The position numbers and the translations under genes were made by a program. A model generated the notes under the pieces. It made no database searches and was not told the origin of the DNA. It saw only the letters and a program-made list of their open reading frames with translations. A stretch of 64,000 nucleotides of DNA from Bacillus sp. sid0103 (GTDB lineage: Bacteria > Bacillota > Bacilli > Bacillales_B > DSM-18226): assembly GCF_019219025.1 (NCBI RefSeq), contig NZ_JAHUWN010000011.1:133904-197903 (forward strand), read 5' to 3'. This document shows positions 1 to 8,142 of the stretch, piece by piece. Each line of letters starts with the position of its first letter. The first letter of the stretch is position 1.

Positions 1-168
1 GCTGCCCCCATTTTTAATCATCAAGGAAATGTAATCGCTTCAATAAGCTGTGCTGCACCTAAAATGAGGCTTGATGAAAATCGGCTTCCTCAGGTAATAG
101 CAGGAATTAAAAGAGCAGCAGCAGAGATTTCAAGTGGTTTAGGCTATAAAGGTAAAAGCACCTTATAG
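1..168 (+). CDS. IclR-family transcriptional regulator, C-terminal end (partial)
   Basis: The first 55 codons are the tail of a gene that begins outside the window. The frame reads AAPIFNHQGNVIASIS near its start and ends in EISSGLGYKGKSTL. This matches the end of the IclR effector-binding domain, which has a P-I-F/D-H-x-G core strand and a closing I-S-x-x-LGY helix. IclR proteins are dimeric DNA-binding regulators of catabolic operons. The acetaldehyde dehydrogenase/aldolase pair starts 52 bp downstream on the same strand, so this is probably its local regulator. The DNA-binding half is not visible, so the effector and the sign of regulation cannot be inferred. Confidence 0.75.
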   Translation, partial: AAPIFNHQGNVIASISCAAPKMRLDENRLPQVIAGIKRAAAEISSGLGYKGKSTL

Positions 169-219
169 AAAACTAGAGAGAAAATAAATAAAACCATAAA
201 TTTTAGGAGGAGAATTATC

Positions 220-1107
220 TTGTCAAAAGTAAAAGTTGCCGTTCTTGGCTCAGGGAACATTGGTACAGATTTAATGATCAAACTTGGTAGGTCGGAAATT
301 TTAGAATTAACTGCTGTAATTGGGATTGACCCGCAATCAGATGGATTACGCCGGGCAAGAGAATTAGGGTATGCAGGGGTTGATACAGGAATCGATGGTT
401 TCCTTGCAGACCCATCGTTAAAAGCTGACATCGTTTTTGATGCAACTTCAGCCAAAGCACATCTTTATAATGCAAAGGTGTTAAAAGAAGCAGGAATAAA
501 AGTAATTGATATGACTCCTGCTGCAGTAGGCCCATATGTATGCGCTGCCGTTAATATTGATGAGCATTTAGATAATGATAATATCAATTTGATTACCTGT
601 GGTGGTCAGGCGACAATTCCAATGGTCCATGCAGTAAACCGAGTTGCTCCAGTAGAATATGCAGAAATCGTCGCTACGATTGCGAGTTTGAGTGCAGGAC
701 CTGGAACACGTGCAAATATCGATGAATTTACGGAAACAACTTCAAGGGCCATAGCTGAGGTCGGTGGTGCAAAAAAAGGAAAAGCGATCATGATCTTAAA
801 CCCTGCTGAACCGCCAATTATGATGCGTGATACCGTTTATACACTTGTTGAAGAAGGAAAAATGGACGAACCAGCCATTAGGAAATCGATTGAGGAAATG
901 ATAAATGTGGTTCAAACTTATGTTCCAGGATATCGACTCCGCACGGAACCTATTTTTGAAGGAAATAAAGTAACTATCTTCCTAGAAGTGGAAGGTGCTG
1001 GTGATTACCTTCCTAAATATGCTGGAAACCTAGATATCATGACATCCGCCGGTGTTAAAATTGCTGAAGCATTTGCTAAAAAACTATTAACGAAAGAAAC
1101 AGTTTGA
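220..1107 (+). CDS. mhpF: Acetaldehyde dehydrogenase (acetylating)
   Basis: The 295-residue protein matches the MhpF/DmpF/BphJ family, which converts acetaldehyde, CoA and NAD+ to acetyl-CoA. It has an N-terminal Rossmann motif (GSGNIGTDL, residues 10-18) and the catalytic cysteine in LITCGGQ (Cys127). Length is normal for the family. The start is TTG, placed 8 bp after a strong AGGAGG site at 205-210. The next gene encodes the partner aldolase, and in this family acetaldehyde is channelled directly from the aldolase to this enzyme. The pair ends meta-cleavage pathways, but the earlier enzymes are not in the window, so the original growth substrate is unknown. Homologues are also called dmpF or bphJ. 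Confidence 0.93.
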   Translation: MSKVKVAVLGSGNIGTDLMIKLGRSEILELTAVIGIDPQSDGLRRARELGYAGVDTGIDGFLADPSLKADIVFDATSAKAHLYNAKVLKEAGIKVIDMTPAAVGPYVCAAVNIDEHLDNDNINLITCGGQATIPMVHAVNRVAPVEYAEIVATIASLSAGPGTRANIDEFTETTSRAIAEVGGAKKGKAIMILNPAEPPIMMRDTVYTLVEEGKMDEPAIRKSIEEMINVVQTYVPGYRLRTEPIFEGNKVTIFLEVEGAGDYLPKYAGNLDIMTSAGVKIAEAFAKKLLTKETV

Positions 1108-1130
1108 ACTGTAGAAAGGGGTATATAAAA

Positions 1131-2159
1131 ATGACAAATGAACGAGATATTCTTATCACGGAGGTAGCCTTACGTGATGGAAGCCATGCCATCAATCATC
1201 AATATACAGTAGATCAAGTACTAAAAATCGCAAAAGCATTAAATGATGCAAATGTTCCTTTTATTGAAGTTTCTCATGGAGATGGTTTAGCAGGATCCTC
1301 CTTACAATATGGACTTTCACGTACAAATGAAATGGAATTAATTGAAGCAGCAGTTTCAGTTGCAGATAAATCAAAGATTGCTGTGCTGCTCTTGCCTGGT
1401 ATCGGTACTTTACATGAATTGAAGGAAGCAGCGAATTTAGGTGCTAAAATGGCACGTATTGCAACACATGTGACGGAAGCCGATGTCGCTCCACAACACA
1501 TTGCCTATGCTAAAGAATTAGGGATGGAAACTGTAGGATTCTTAATGATGAACCATATGGCACCTGTTAATAAATTAGTAGAACAGGCAAAACTAATGGA
1601 AAGCTATGGAGCCGACACGGTATATGTGGTTGACTCTGCAGGTTACTTACTCCCTGACCAAGTTCGCGAACGGATTCGAGCACTTAAACAATCTATCAGT
1701 GTTAATGTTGGTTTTCATGGTCATAACAATCTATCACTTGCCATGGCCAATACACTTGCTGCCATTGAAGAAGGAGCAACACGAATCGATGGGAGTGTTC
1801 GTTGCCTAGGTGCTGGTGCAGGTAATACACAAACAGAAGTACTTGTCGCAGTTTGTGAGCGAATGGGAATTAAAACTGGGATAGAGTTATATAAAATGAT
1901 GGACTTAGCCGAAGATATTGTGGCACCTCTTTTACAAGTTCCACAAGAAATCACAAAAGACAGCTTAACATTGGGATATGCCGGTGTTTACTCAAGCTTT
2001 GCGCTTCATGCAAAACGTGCTGCTACAAAGTTTGGTGTAGATTCACGAGATATCTTAATAGAATTAGGTAAGCGTAAAGTGGTCGGTGGTCAAGAGGATA
2101 TGATTGTTGAAGTTGCGGCAGAAATTGCTAAAAACAAATCAAAAATAGTTTTAGCCTAA
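1131..2159 (+). CDS. mhpE: 4-hydroxy-2-oxovalerate aldolase
   Basis: The 342-residue protein belongs to the DmpG/MhpE/BphI family of class II pyruvate aldolases, which split 4-hydroxy-2-oxovalerate into pyruvate and acetaldehyde. The N-terminal ALRDGSHA segment carries the conserved Arg, Asp and His, and the metal-binding HGHNN motif lies near residue 193. The C-terminal extension contacts the dehydrogenase in known complexes. I start it at ATG 1131 because a GAAAGGGG site lies about 9 bp upstream. A TTG at 1104 overlaps the preceding stop but has no ribosome site. Only 23 bp separate it from mhpF, so the two are almost certainly co-transcribed. Homologues are also named dmpG. Confidence 0.93.
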   Translation: MTNERDILITEVALRDGSHAINHQYTVDQVLKIAKALNDANVPFIEVSHGDGLAGSSLQYGLSRTNEMELIEAAVSVADKSKIAVLLLPGIGTLHELKEAANLGAKMARIATHVTEADVAPQHIAYAKELGMETVGFLMMNHMAPVNKLVEQAKLMESYGADTVYVVDSAGYLLPDQVRERIRALKQSISVNVGFHGHNNLSLAMANTLAAIEEGATRIDGSVRCLGAGAGNTQTEVLVAVCERMGIKTGIELYKMMDLAEDIVAPLLQVPQEITKDSLTLGYAGVYSSFALHAKRAATKFGVDSRDILIELGKRKVVGGQEDMIVEVAAEIAKNKSKIVLA

Positions 2160-2186
2160 AATATTCAACCGCTAGTAGATTGATAG

Positions 2187-2230
2187 AGTTAAAGAAAGAT
2201 GGGACTATTTTGTGCCCTCTTCCTTTAACT
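2187..2230 (+). terminator. Imperfect hairpin after the aldolase gene, possible terminator
   Basis: The arms AGTTAAAG...AAGA and TCTT...CTTTAACT pair over about 19 positions with three mismatches. There is no clean T-run after it, so termination is weak or partial. It separates the mhpFE pair from the GntP-family permease gene. Confidence 0.35.
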
Positions 2231-2245
2231 GTCTTATATTGAAGC

Positions 2246-2274
2246 TTGACTTATATTTTTACTGCTGGTGTAAG
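2246..2274 (+). promoter_or_regulatory. Possible sigma-A promoter of the GntP-family permease
   Basis: TTGACT (2246-2251) is followed after 17 bp by TGTAAG (2269-2274), which matches the TATAAT box at four of six positions. It lies 85 bp before the permease start. The assignment is from sequence only. Confidence 0.35.
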
Positions 2275-2282
2275 CGTTTTAA
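2269..2282 (+). promoter_or_regulatory. cre-like CcpA site
   Basis: TGTAAGCGTTTTAA agrees with the CcpA operator consensus TGWAANCGNTNWCA except for one position (A for C). It covers the proposed -10 box of the permease promoter, which would fit glucose repression of a catabolic transporter. Confidence 0.4.
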
Positions 2283-2358
2283 CCTATTAAGAAGAGTGAG
2301 GCCGTCTTATTTTCATCTTAGCAGGAATTTACATCCTAGGGATTAGAGGAGAAATTTT

Positions 2359-3765
2359 ATGGAATTAGTTATTATATTATTAGCACTCGGTATGTTAATG
2401 TTTATTGCATACCGGGGATTTTCCGTTATTATGTTTGCACCATTATGTGCATTATTTGCCGTATTATTAACAAACCCAGATTGGGTTCTCCCGTTTTTCT
2501 CTAATGTGTTTATGGGAAAAATGGTTGAATATATTAAACTTTACTTTCCTATTTTCTTGTTAGGAGCTATTTTTGGTAAAGTTGTTGAAATGTCAGGATT
2601 AGCTCGTTCGATTGCTTCTACCCTTATACAGTTAGTTGGACGTAAACGTGCGATGTTAGTTATTGTTTTATTATGTGCCATTCTAACGTATAGCGGCATA
2701 AGTTTAGTGGTTGTTGCTTTTGCGGTTTATCCATTTGCAGCTAACTTATTCAGACAGTCTAATATTCCTAAACGTTTAATTCCTGGTACGATCGCTCTTG
2801 GATCCTTTACCTTTACAATGGATGCATTACCTGGATCACCTCAGGTGCAAAATGTTATCCCAACAACTTTTTTCAAAACAAACCTTTATGCAGCCCCAAC
2901 TCTTGGGATTATCGGAGCTATTTTTATCTTCATATTCGGAATGCTGTATTTAAATTCACGCCGCAAAAAAGCAGAAAAAGCAGGAGAGGGTTACGACTGC
3001 TTCGGTACAATTAAAGAAAAACAAATCGAAATGGACTTGGACCAAACAGAAAGTATTGGTCGAAAAATCTTGGCATTTGTTCCCGTTGTCCTTGTTGGTG
3101 TATTAAATAAAGTGTTAACCACGTTGATTCCAAAATGGTATCCTAACGGATTTGACTTTTCTAAGATTGGCTTAAATTTTCCAAACATTGAAACTTCTCA
3201 AGTTGTCGGTATTTGGTCTGTTGAAATTGCCCTTATTTTTGGTATTCTTACAACAATCTTGTACAATCGGAAACCGATTGTGATGAACTTTAAAGATGGC
3301 ATGAGTGTTGGTATTGCGGGTGCATTATTAGCCATCATGAACTCTGCAACAGAATATGGTTTTGGAGCAGTTATTTCAAACCTTCCTGGTTTCACAATTG
3401 CGAGAGATGGGATTGCTAAATTATTTACGAATCCATTATTAAATGGAGCGGTTACAACAAATGTTCTTTCGGCTATCTCTGGATCTGCTTCAGCGGGTAT
3501 CGCCATTTCCCTTGGAATTATGGCAGATAAATATATTGAACTAGCAACTCAATTCGGTATTCCACTCGAAGTTATGCACCGGGTTATTTCCATGGCATCA
3601 GGTGGTATGGATACACTGCCACATAATGGAGCCGTAATTACCTTACTAGCAATTACAGGATTAACGCATAAGCAATCCTATCGCGATATTTTCGCTGTTA
3701 CCATTATTAAAACCATCGCGGCTTTCTTTATCATTGGCGTATACTTGGTAACAGGTCTTGTTTAA
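2359..3765 (+). CDS. GntP-family permease
   Basis: The 468-residue protein is almost entirely hydrophobic, with about 12 membrane segments, and has the GntP/gluconate-permease layout including the conserved TMDALPGSPQVQN stretch near residue 155 and the SGSASAGIAI stretch near residue 375. This family imports sugar acids and other small organic acids by proton symport. The ATG start follows GAGGAG at about 9 bp. Its position after the aldolase/dehydrogenase pair suggests that it imports the hydroxy- or keto-acid fed into that pathway. That is inference, because GntP sequence alone does not fix the substrate. A strong terminator follows. Confidence 0.88.
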   Translation: MELVIILLALGMLMFIAYRGFSVIMFAPLCALFAVLLTNPDWVLPFFSNVFMGKMVEYIKLYFPIFLLGAIFGKVVEMSGLARSIASTLIQLVGRKRAMLVIVLLCAILTYSGISLVVVAFAVYPFAANLFRQSNIPKRLIPGTIALGSFTFTMDALPGSPQVQNVIPTTFFKTNLYAAPTLGIIGAIFIFIFGMLYLNSRRKKAEKAGEGYDCFGTIKEKQIEMDLDQTESIGRKILAFVPVVLVGVLNKVLTTLIPKWYPNGFDFSKIGLNFPNIETSQVVGIWSVEIALIFGILTTILYNRKPIVMNFKDGMSVGIAGALLAIMNSATEYGFGAVISNLPGFTIARDGIAKLFTNPLLNGAVTTNVLSAISGSASAGIAISLGIMADKYIELATQFGIPLEVMHRVISMASGGMDTLPHNGAVITLLAITGLTHKQSYRDIFAVTIIKTIAAFFIIGVYLVTGLV

Positions 3766-3834
3766 GATTACAATGATGATTGAATATAAATGGTAATCTC
3801 CTAGTTGGACGAACCATTTAAAATATTTGACCGG

Positions 3835-3870
3835 AAAACCTGATTGCAATGGGGCAATCAGGTTTTTGTT
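3835..3870 (+). terminator. Rho-independent terminator after the permease
   Basis: The arms AAAACCTGATTGC (3835-3847) and GCAATCAGGTTTTT (3854-3867) flank a short GC-containing loop, and the second arm runs into a T stretch. It closes the catabolic unit. Confidence 0.85.
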
Positions 3871-4045
3871 ACTGGCATTTATTAATAATGATATTAATAG
3901 AGGGATAGCTACGAGGAATTTCTTTTACTTAAGTTAATATTTACCTATACTCTAAGATTGCCAAATATTCCAGCAAGTTCAGAATATACTATATAGATTG
4001 TTATATATGTATTAACCATTTTACTGGTACTTTTGGGGGAGTAAT

Positions 4046-5494
4046 ATGAAAAAATACAGCTTTCTAGGGCCTTTGCTGGCTGTGGCATTCCCTTATTTTG
4101 TTTTCGAAGCATTTCATTCAGGTTTATTTAAGAATTGGATGATCACATTGCCAAAAGGGCACTTTTATATTGTTAGCCTTGTGTCGATTCTGGCAAGTAT
4201 TTTCGCGATTGCGGTAGGGGTTGCTGGTAGAAGAATCCGGAATATTAAAATTAGTTTTCTCTCCTTATCATTTTTATCGATCGGTATAATGTTTTCAATC
4301 CATGGACTTTCTACTCCACATTTCATCCTTGGCATCAGCGATTTGCCTGGGATTACGGCCCAATTAAGTATGATATTGGCGACGTTTTGGATATATTTAT
4401 CATCCATTCCTTCTGACAACCCGATTGTTGAATTTTTTACAAGAGTGCAGTGGTACCTAGTTCCCGTATGGACGGTTGCCTTAAGTGGTGTTTGTCTAAT
4501 GCTAATGATGAACGATCATATTGTTCATTTTCTTCCGCTAAATTCTAAGCCTTTAAATATCATTTTGACCTGTTTAACCCTATTGTTAAATGGTGTAACA
4601 ATTTATCGCTATTATCAATCCTACAGGTTTACACGATTTCCATTACAGATTGCGATTGTATACAGTTCAGGCTGGTTATTGGTCTCGCAGCTGATTATGG
4701 TCAGAGGGGTGTTATGGAGTTTTAGTTGGTGGATATATCATTTTTTATTACTAGCCGCCATGATTGTCATGATGATTGGATTAGTTAAGCAGTATGCGGT
4801 TAAAGGTACATTATCAGAATCAATCCGGTCCTTGTTTACGAACGATCCTATTGAGCGAATAACAAATAGTATCGGCCCAAGTGTCAAAGCTCTGGTAACC
4901 GCAACTAACAAGAAAGACGCTTATACAGCTGGACATACCTTCAGGGTAACGATGTATGCGCTAAAACTTGCTGAAGAACTCCATCTGAACCCTGAACAAC
5001 AACGTGCCATTGTTCAAGGGGGACTCGTTCATGATGTTGGGAAAATCAGTGTCCCAGATCCGGTCCTTAATAAACCAGGAAAACTCTCGCCTGATGAAAG
5101 GAGGCTGATCGAAAGGCATCCTATCGATGGGTATGAAATGTGCAGAGGACTTGGGTTTATGAAGGAAGAGTTAGGCATTATCCGTTCACACCATGAAAAA
5201 TGGGATGGAAGCGGGTATCCGGACAAATTAAAAGGGAAAAACATCCCATACTTCGCTAGAATAATGGCGGTTGTGGACGTATATGATGCTCTGACTTCAG
5301 AACGTCCTTACCGTAAGGCATGGGGACATGCTGAAGCCATGAAGTTCATCACAGACAACAAAGGAACCCATTTTGATCCTGAATGTGTCCACGCATGGGA
5401 GCAGCTCTGTATCCGAAATCCATCAGTCTATCAATATCCAGCCCATGCTATTAAAGACCAACCGACCATTAGGAAAATATCTTCGATTAATTAA
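4046..5494 (+). CDS. Membrane protein with C-terminal HD-GYP domain
   Basis: This 482-residue protein has about eight predicted transmembrane helices in residues 5-250 and a cytoplasmic HD-GYP domain at about 285-460. The metal-binding HD pair lies at 329-330 in GGLVHDVGK, and HHEKWDGSGYP at 382-392 is the GYP signature. Intact HD-GYP domains hydrolyse cyclic di-GMP, and some members act on cGAMP. The key residues are present, so it may be active. The N-terminal helices resemble a sensor of unknown input rather than a named sensor domain. It is transcribed alone, bounded by the terminator upstream and the repeat array downstream. Confidence 0.88.
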   Translation: MKKYSFLGPLLAVAFPYFVFEAFHSGLFKNWMITLPKGHFYIVSLVSILASIFAIAVGVAGRRIRNIKISFLSLSFLSIGIMFSIHGLSTPHFILGISDLPGITAQLSMILATFWIYLSSIPSDNPIVEFFTRVQWYLVPVWTVALSGVCLMLMMNDHIVHFLPLNSKPLNIILTCLTLLLNGVTIYRYYQSYRFTRFPLQIAIVYSSGWLLVSQLIMVRGVLWSFSWWIYHFLLLAAMIVMMIGLVKQYAVKGTLSESIRSLFTNDPIERITNSIGPSVKALVTATNKKDAYTAGHTFRVTMYALKLAEELHLNPEQQRAIVQGGLVHDVGKISVPDPVLNKPGKLSPDERRLIERHPIDGYEMCRGLGFMKEELGIIRSHHEKWDGSGYPDKLKGKNIPYFARIMAVVDVYDALTSERPYRKAWGHAEAMKFITDNKGTHFDPECVHAWEQLCIRNPSVYQYPAHAIKDQPTIRKISSIN

Positions 5495-5525
5495 TTACAA
5501 AAAGCAACACTGAGATAATTGATGG

Positions 5526-5985
5526 ATTCGGACAGGATCAGCCGGAAATTTCTTTGTGCTGTCCGAATGCGCGGCCTATTCGGACAGGGGCAGCTGGTAA
5601 TCACTTTGTGCTGTCCGAATACGAGGCCTATTCGGACAGGGTAAACAGGAAATTGCCAAGAGCTGTCCGATTGCGTTGTCTATTCGGACAGGGTCAACAA
5701 GAAATTGTCAAGAGCTGTCCGAATGCGAGGTCTGTTCGGACAGGGTCAACAAGAAATTGCCAAGAGCTGTCCGAATGCGAGGTCCATTCGGACAGGGTCA
5801 ACAAGAAAATTGCCAAGAGCTGTCCGAATGCGAGGGCTATTCGGACAGGGTCAACAGGAGATTGTCAATAGCTGTCCGAATGCGTTGTCTATTCGGACTG
5901 GATCAGTAAGAAATCGCATAGATCTGTCCGAATCCGAAGCCTATTCGGTCAGGGTCATCAGAAAATCACCTAATATTGTCCGAAT
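5526..5985. repeat. Tandem array of 52-bp palindromic units (array 1)
   Basis: Eight complete hairpin units begin at 5559, 5611, 5663, 5715, 5767, 5820, 5872 and 5924, with a right half-unit at 5526 and a left half-unit at 5976. Each has a 10-bp arm CTGTCCGAAT, a 9-10 bp loop and the arm ATTCGGACAG, followed by about 22 bp of less symmetric linker such as GTCAACAAGAAATTGCC. The period is 52 bp with single-base exceptions. Because 52 is not a multiple of three, all forward frames stay open and give false reading frames. The whole 5495-6135 gap holds only this array and one hairpin. Confidence 0.95.
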
Positions 5986-6000
5986 ACCATAAAACAGCAT

Positions 6001-6040
6001 AAAAGAATGGCTGGGAGAAAACTATTGGCCATTCTTTTAA
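6001..6040 (-). terminator. Terminator-like hairpin after the OhrR-like gene
   Basis: AAAAGAATGGC (6001-6011) pairs with GCCATTCTTTT (6028-6038). Read on the minus strand it lies 96 bp beyond the stop of the OhrR-like gene and ends in a T-rich run. It may work in both directions. Confidence 0.6.
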
Positions 6041-6135
6041 TGGATTATACTGCGGTTTCATCGTTATTTAGTTTGTGATTTGTGCTAATATCCCGCCAGC
6101 GATTCCAGTATTGTGTTATTTGTTAGTGGGATTAG

Positions 6136-6588
6136 TTATGAATATTCTTCCCGTTCTTTCAACTTTCGATGCAAATGATTCAATCGCTCCATTAACTGTT
6201 CATATTCCTCGAGTTCGATATGACAGGATTGAATTTTTTTACTAATCGTTTTTGTAATCGCCTGTTTTTCTTCCAATGCTTTCGTTTCTAAATGGATATA
6301 GACTCTTCGTTCATCAGCCTTTGAACGTTCTTTTCTTAGCCATTCGTTTGCTTCCATTCTTGTCAGCATTGGAGTCAATGTTCCAGTACCTAAGCTCAAT
6401 TTTTCCCCTAAGTCTTTAACTGTAACACCATCTTTTTCCCATAATGCTAGTAGAACCAAGTACTGGGGATAGGTTAAGCCGTATGGTTGAAGCGCACTAG
6501 TATATAACTTATTGAATTCACTTGCTGTTTCGTACACGGCAAAGCAAAGTTGATTTTTTAATAACGTAAAGTCTTCCAAGATGATCAC
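6136..6588 (-). CDS. MarR-family regulator, OhrR-like
   Basis: The 150-residue protein is a winged-helix MarR regulator whose N-terminus (KNQLCFAVYE) and LTYPQYLVLLALWEKDG stretch match the organic-hydroperoxide sensor OhrR. With a GTG start at 6588 the redox cysteine is Cys15, the same position as in B. subtilis OhrR. A TTG at 6579 is better spaced from the AAGGTG site and could be the true start. The gene lies 14 bp behind the glutathione peroxidase gene, so the two form one transcript. It probably represses that operon and releases it when Cys15 is oxidised. The usual target ohrA is not visible here. Confidence 0.85.
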   Translation of the reverse strand: MIILEDFTLLKNQLCFAVYETASEFNKLYTSALQPYGLTYPQYLVLLALWEKDGVTVKDLGEKLSLGTGTLTPMLTRMEANEWLRKERSKADERRVYIHLETKALEEKQAITKTISKKIQSCHIELEEYEQLMERLNHLHRKLKEREEYS

Positions 6589-6602
6589 CTTACTTTAAAT
6601 AA

Positions 6603-7082
6603 TTATGACAATAATCTTTTTATATCTTTCTCAATTCTGCTTGGTTCAGTTGTAGGTGCATAGCGTTCGATCACCTGACCCTTTTGGTCGACTAGGAATT
6701 TTGTGAAATTCCATTTGATATTTTTGGTAAGTGCTCCTGGTTTTTGGTTTTTTAAATAAGTAAATAAAGGATCGGCATTAGTGCCATTTACATCGATTTT
6801 TGCAAATATTGGAAAGCTCACCCCATAGTTTATTTGGCAAAACTGAGTGGTTTCTTCAATATTGGCGAATTCTTGATTGTTGAATTGATCACAAGGGAAG
6901 CCTAAAATCTCCAGTCCTTGCTTATTGTATTTTTCGTATAATTCCTGAAGTCCTTTAAATTGGGGTGTCAAACCGCATTTACTGGCAGTATTCACAATAA
7001 GTAATGGCTTACCCTCGTAATCCAATAATGTTTTCTCCTGTCCATTCGTCATTTTTACGTTAAAGTCATAAATTGTTGTCAA
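6603..7082 (-). CDS. bsaA: Glutathione peroxidase-family thiol peroxidase
   Basis: The 159-residue protein matches the bacterial Gpx family (BsaA of B. subtilis). The peroxidatic residue is a cysteine, Cys36 in NTASKCGLTPQ, in place of selenocysteine, followed by the FPCDQF and WNFTKFLVD motifs that supply the active-site Gln and Trp-Asn. Such enzymes reduce hydroperoxides and are normally recycled by thioredoxin. Firmicutes of this type usually use bacillithiol rather than glutathione. The start is TTG at 7082, behind a GGGGGAAG site. It is the first gene of a two-gene operon with the OhrR-like regulator, and a palindromic operator candidate lies 40 bp upstream. Confidence 0.92.
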   Translation of the reverse strand: MTTIYDFNVKMTNGQEKTLLDYEGKPLLIVNTASKCGLTPQFKGLQELYEKYNKQGLEILGFPCDQFNNQEFANIEETTQFCQINYGVSFPIFAKIDVNGTNADPLFTYLKNQKPGALTKNIKWNFTKFLVDQKGQVIERYAPTTEPSRIEKDIKRLLS

Positions 7083-7121
7083 TTTAACTTCCCCCTTAGT
7101 TTATGGATGTATATGATTAAA

Positions 7122-7160
7122 AATTAAATCGCCTACGATTTAATCCTACGCGATTTAATT
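7122..7160 (-). promoter_or_regulatory. Palindromic operator candidate upstream of bsaA
   Basis: AATTAAATCGC (7122-7132) and GCGATTTAATT (7150-7160) are perfect 11-bp inverted arms. A second palindrome, AAATCG-CCTA-CGATTT (7125-7140), is nested inside. The site lies 40-78 bp upstream of the bsaA start codon, where an autoregulating OhrR-like repressor would bind. The AT-rich half-site resembles the known OhrR operator type but is not identical. Confidence 0.55.
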
Positions 7161-7248
7161 AGTTATGGCAAGTTGGATGAACTGATTTCCCAGTTGGATA
7201 TATAGAAAAGGAAAAGAGAACGATAAAGGGGAAAAGGAGGTTTTCAAG

Positions 7249-7473
7249 ATGAGTTTCAATTTGTTTAATGGTAAAAATGAAGAAAAGGAATTACTTAAAG
7301 ACGTTCTTGAGGATGCAATTGAAACAGAAGAGAATTTAATGAGGACATATCTTATTACAGCAGAGCGAATTCACGATGACAGTGAACTTAAGGAACGTCT
7401 TGAAAACTTTGCAGAAGGTAATGCGAAACGAACTAAGCAGCTGATTGATGAACTCAATGAAAACAGGGATTAG
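7249..7473 (+). CDS. Small acidic helical protein of unknown function
   Basis: The 74-residue product is highly charged (many Glu, Lys and Asp), has no cysteine and no membrane segment, and looks fully helical, with heptad-like spacing in residues 10-70. I do not recognise the family. The ATG follows an excellent AAAAGGAGG site at about 9 bp, and a terminator closes the gene, so it is very likely expressed as a single-gene unit. It is divergent from bsaA and shares the intergenic region holding the palindromic operator, which hints at a stress link, but this is only position-based. Confidence 0.7.
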   Translation: MSFNLFNGKNEEKELLKDVLEDAIETEENLMRTYLITAERIHDDSELKERLENFAEGNAKRTKQLIDELNENRD

Positions 7474-7480
7474 TAAAAAT

Positions 7481-7517
7481 AGGCTCATCTAGAACAAACT
7501 ATGATGAGCCTTTATTG
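7481..7517 (+). terminator. Rho-independent terminator after the small acidic gene
   Basis: AGGCTCATC (7481-7489) pairs with GATGAGCCT (7503-7511) and is followed by TTTATT. Confidence 0.75.
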
Positions 7518-7677
7518 GTTGAAACGCATTTTAATCGATAGTGGCAAATAATGCTTTAGGTTAACGAAGCAGCTTTTCTAAAGTGTATCGATTTCCGCTA
7601 TTAACCAATCATAACCTCCTTCTTAATAAACCAAAATAAGATGGTTCACTTATTCAATTCCAAAGGAGTTGGTTGTG

Positions 7678-8088
7678 TTGAAATGGCAAAAAATGATACT
7701 TTCAATGATTCAGCAGCGCCAAGATAAAAAAGTTGCCTTAGCTGTTGACACTTCCACAAATGAAGCCCCCAGCATTTTAATTAATAACATAGTAAAACTG
7801 TTTGAACAGGTGAAACCAGATACCATATTAGTACAAGCTGATTTTAAAATTCGAAGTACGTCTCCTGTTAAAAGTGATACAATAAAATATCATACACATG
7901 GGAAATCTTCATATACTTTGGTTCTTGAGTGGGCAAAAGAAGAGAATATTGACACATTGTTTTATATTACAGATGTGACCGGTTTTATTTCTGAAGATAT
8001 AGATTCAGTAAGTTATGAAATGATCTGGCTGGTACCTGGTGCTATTTTGCCGCGGGTTCCTTTTGGTAAAGCCATTAAGGTTGCATAA
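7678..8088 (+). CDS. Stand-alone VWA-like domain protein (DUF2201 C-terminal type)
   Basis: The product of about 136 residues resembles the VWA-like domain found at the end of DUF2201 proteins. It has a degenerate MIDAS-type start (ALAVDTSTNE), a central HGKSSYTLVLEW where the family has a glycine-rich GGGGTDF segment, the YITDVTG strand, and the closing P-x-VPFGKAIKV. The usual N-terminal metallopeptidase-like half is missing, and the MIDAS serines are changed, so metal binding is doubtful. I use TTG 7678 because AAGGAG lies 9 bp upstream. A TTG at 7669 touches that site. No MoxR-type ATPase partner is seen nearby. The function is unknown. Confidence 0.6.
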   Translation: MKWQKMILSMIQQRQDKKVALAVDTSTNEAPSILINNIVKLFEQVKPDTILVQADFKIRSTSPVKSDTIKYHTHGKSSYTLVLEWAKEENIDTLFYITDVTGFISEDIDSVSYEMIWLVPGAILPRVPFGKAIKVA

Positions 8089-8142
8089 AAAGAAATCCCT
8101 CACCTAAAAGTGGGGGATGAATTCGTCGAAATGGAGTAATCA

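Noticed and set aside
5526..5985. CRISPR array
   Set aside because: The units are near-identical over their full length including the linker, there are no unique spacers, and no cas genes are in the window.
5554..5992. Three overlapping open frames of 77-105 codons inside array 1
   Set aside because: They only read through the 52-bp repeat. Because the period is not a multiple of three, all frames stay open, and the peptides are the same repeat in different frames. No convincing ribosome site is present.
8090..8118. Terminator between the VWA-like gene and the methyltransferase gene
   Set aside because: ATCCCTCAC and GTGGGGGAT can pair, but no T-run follows and the next gene starts 25 bp later.
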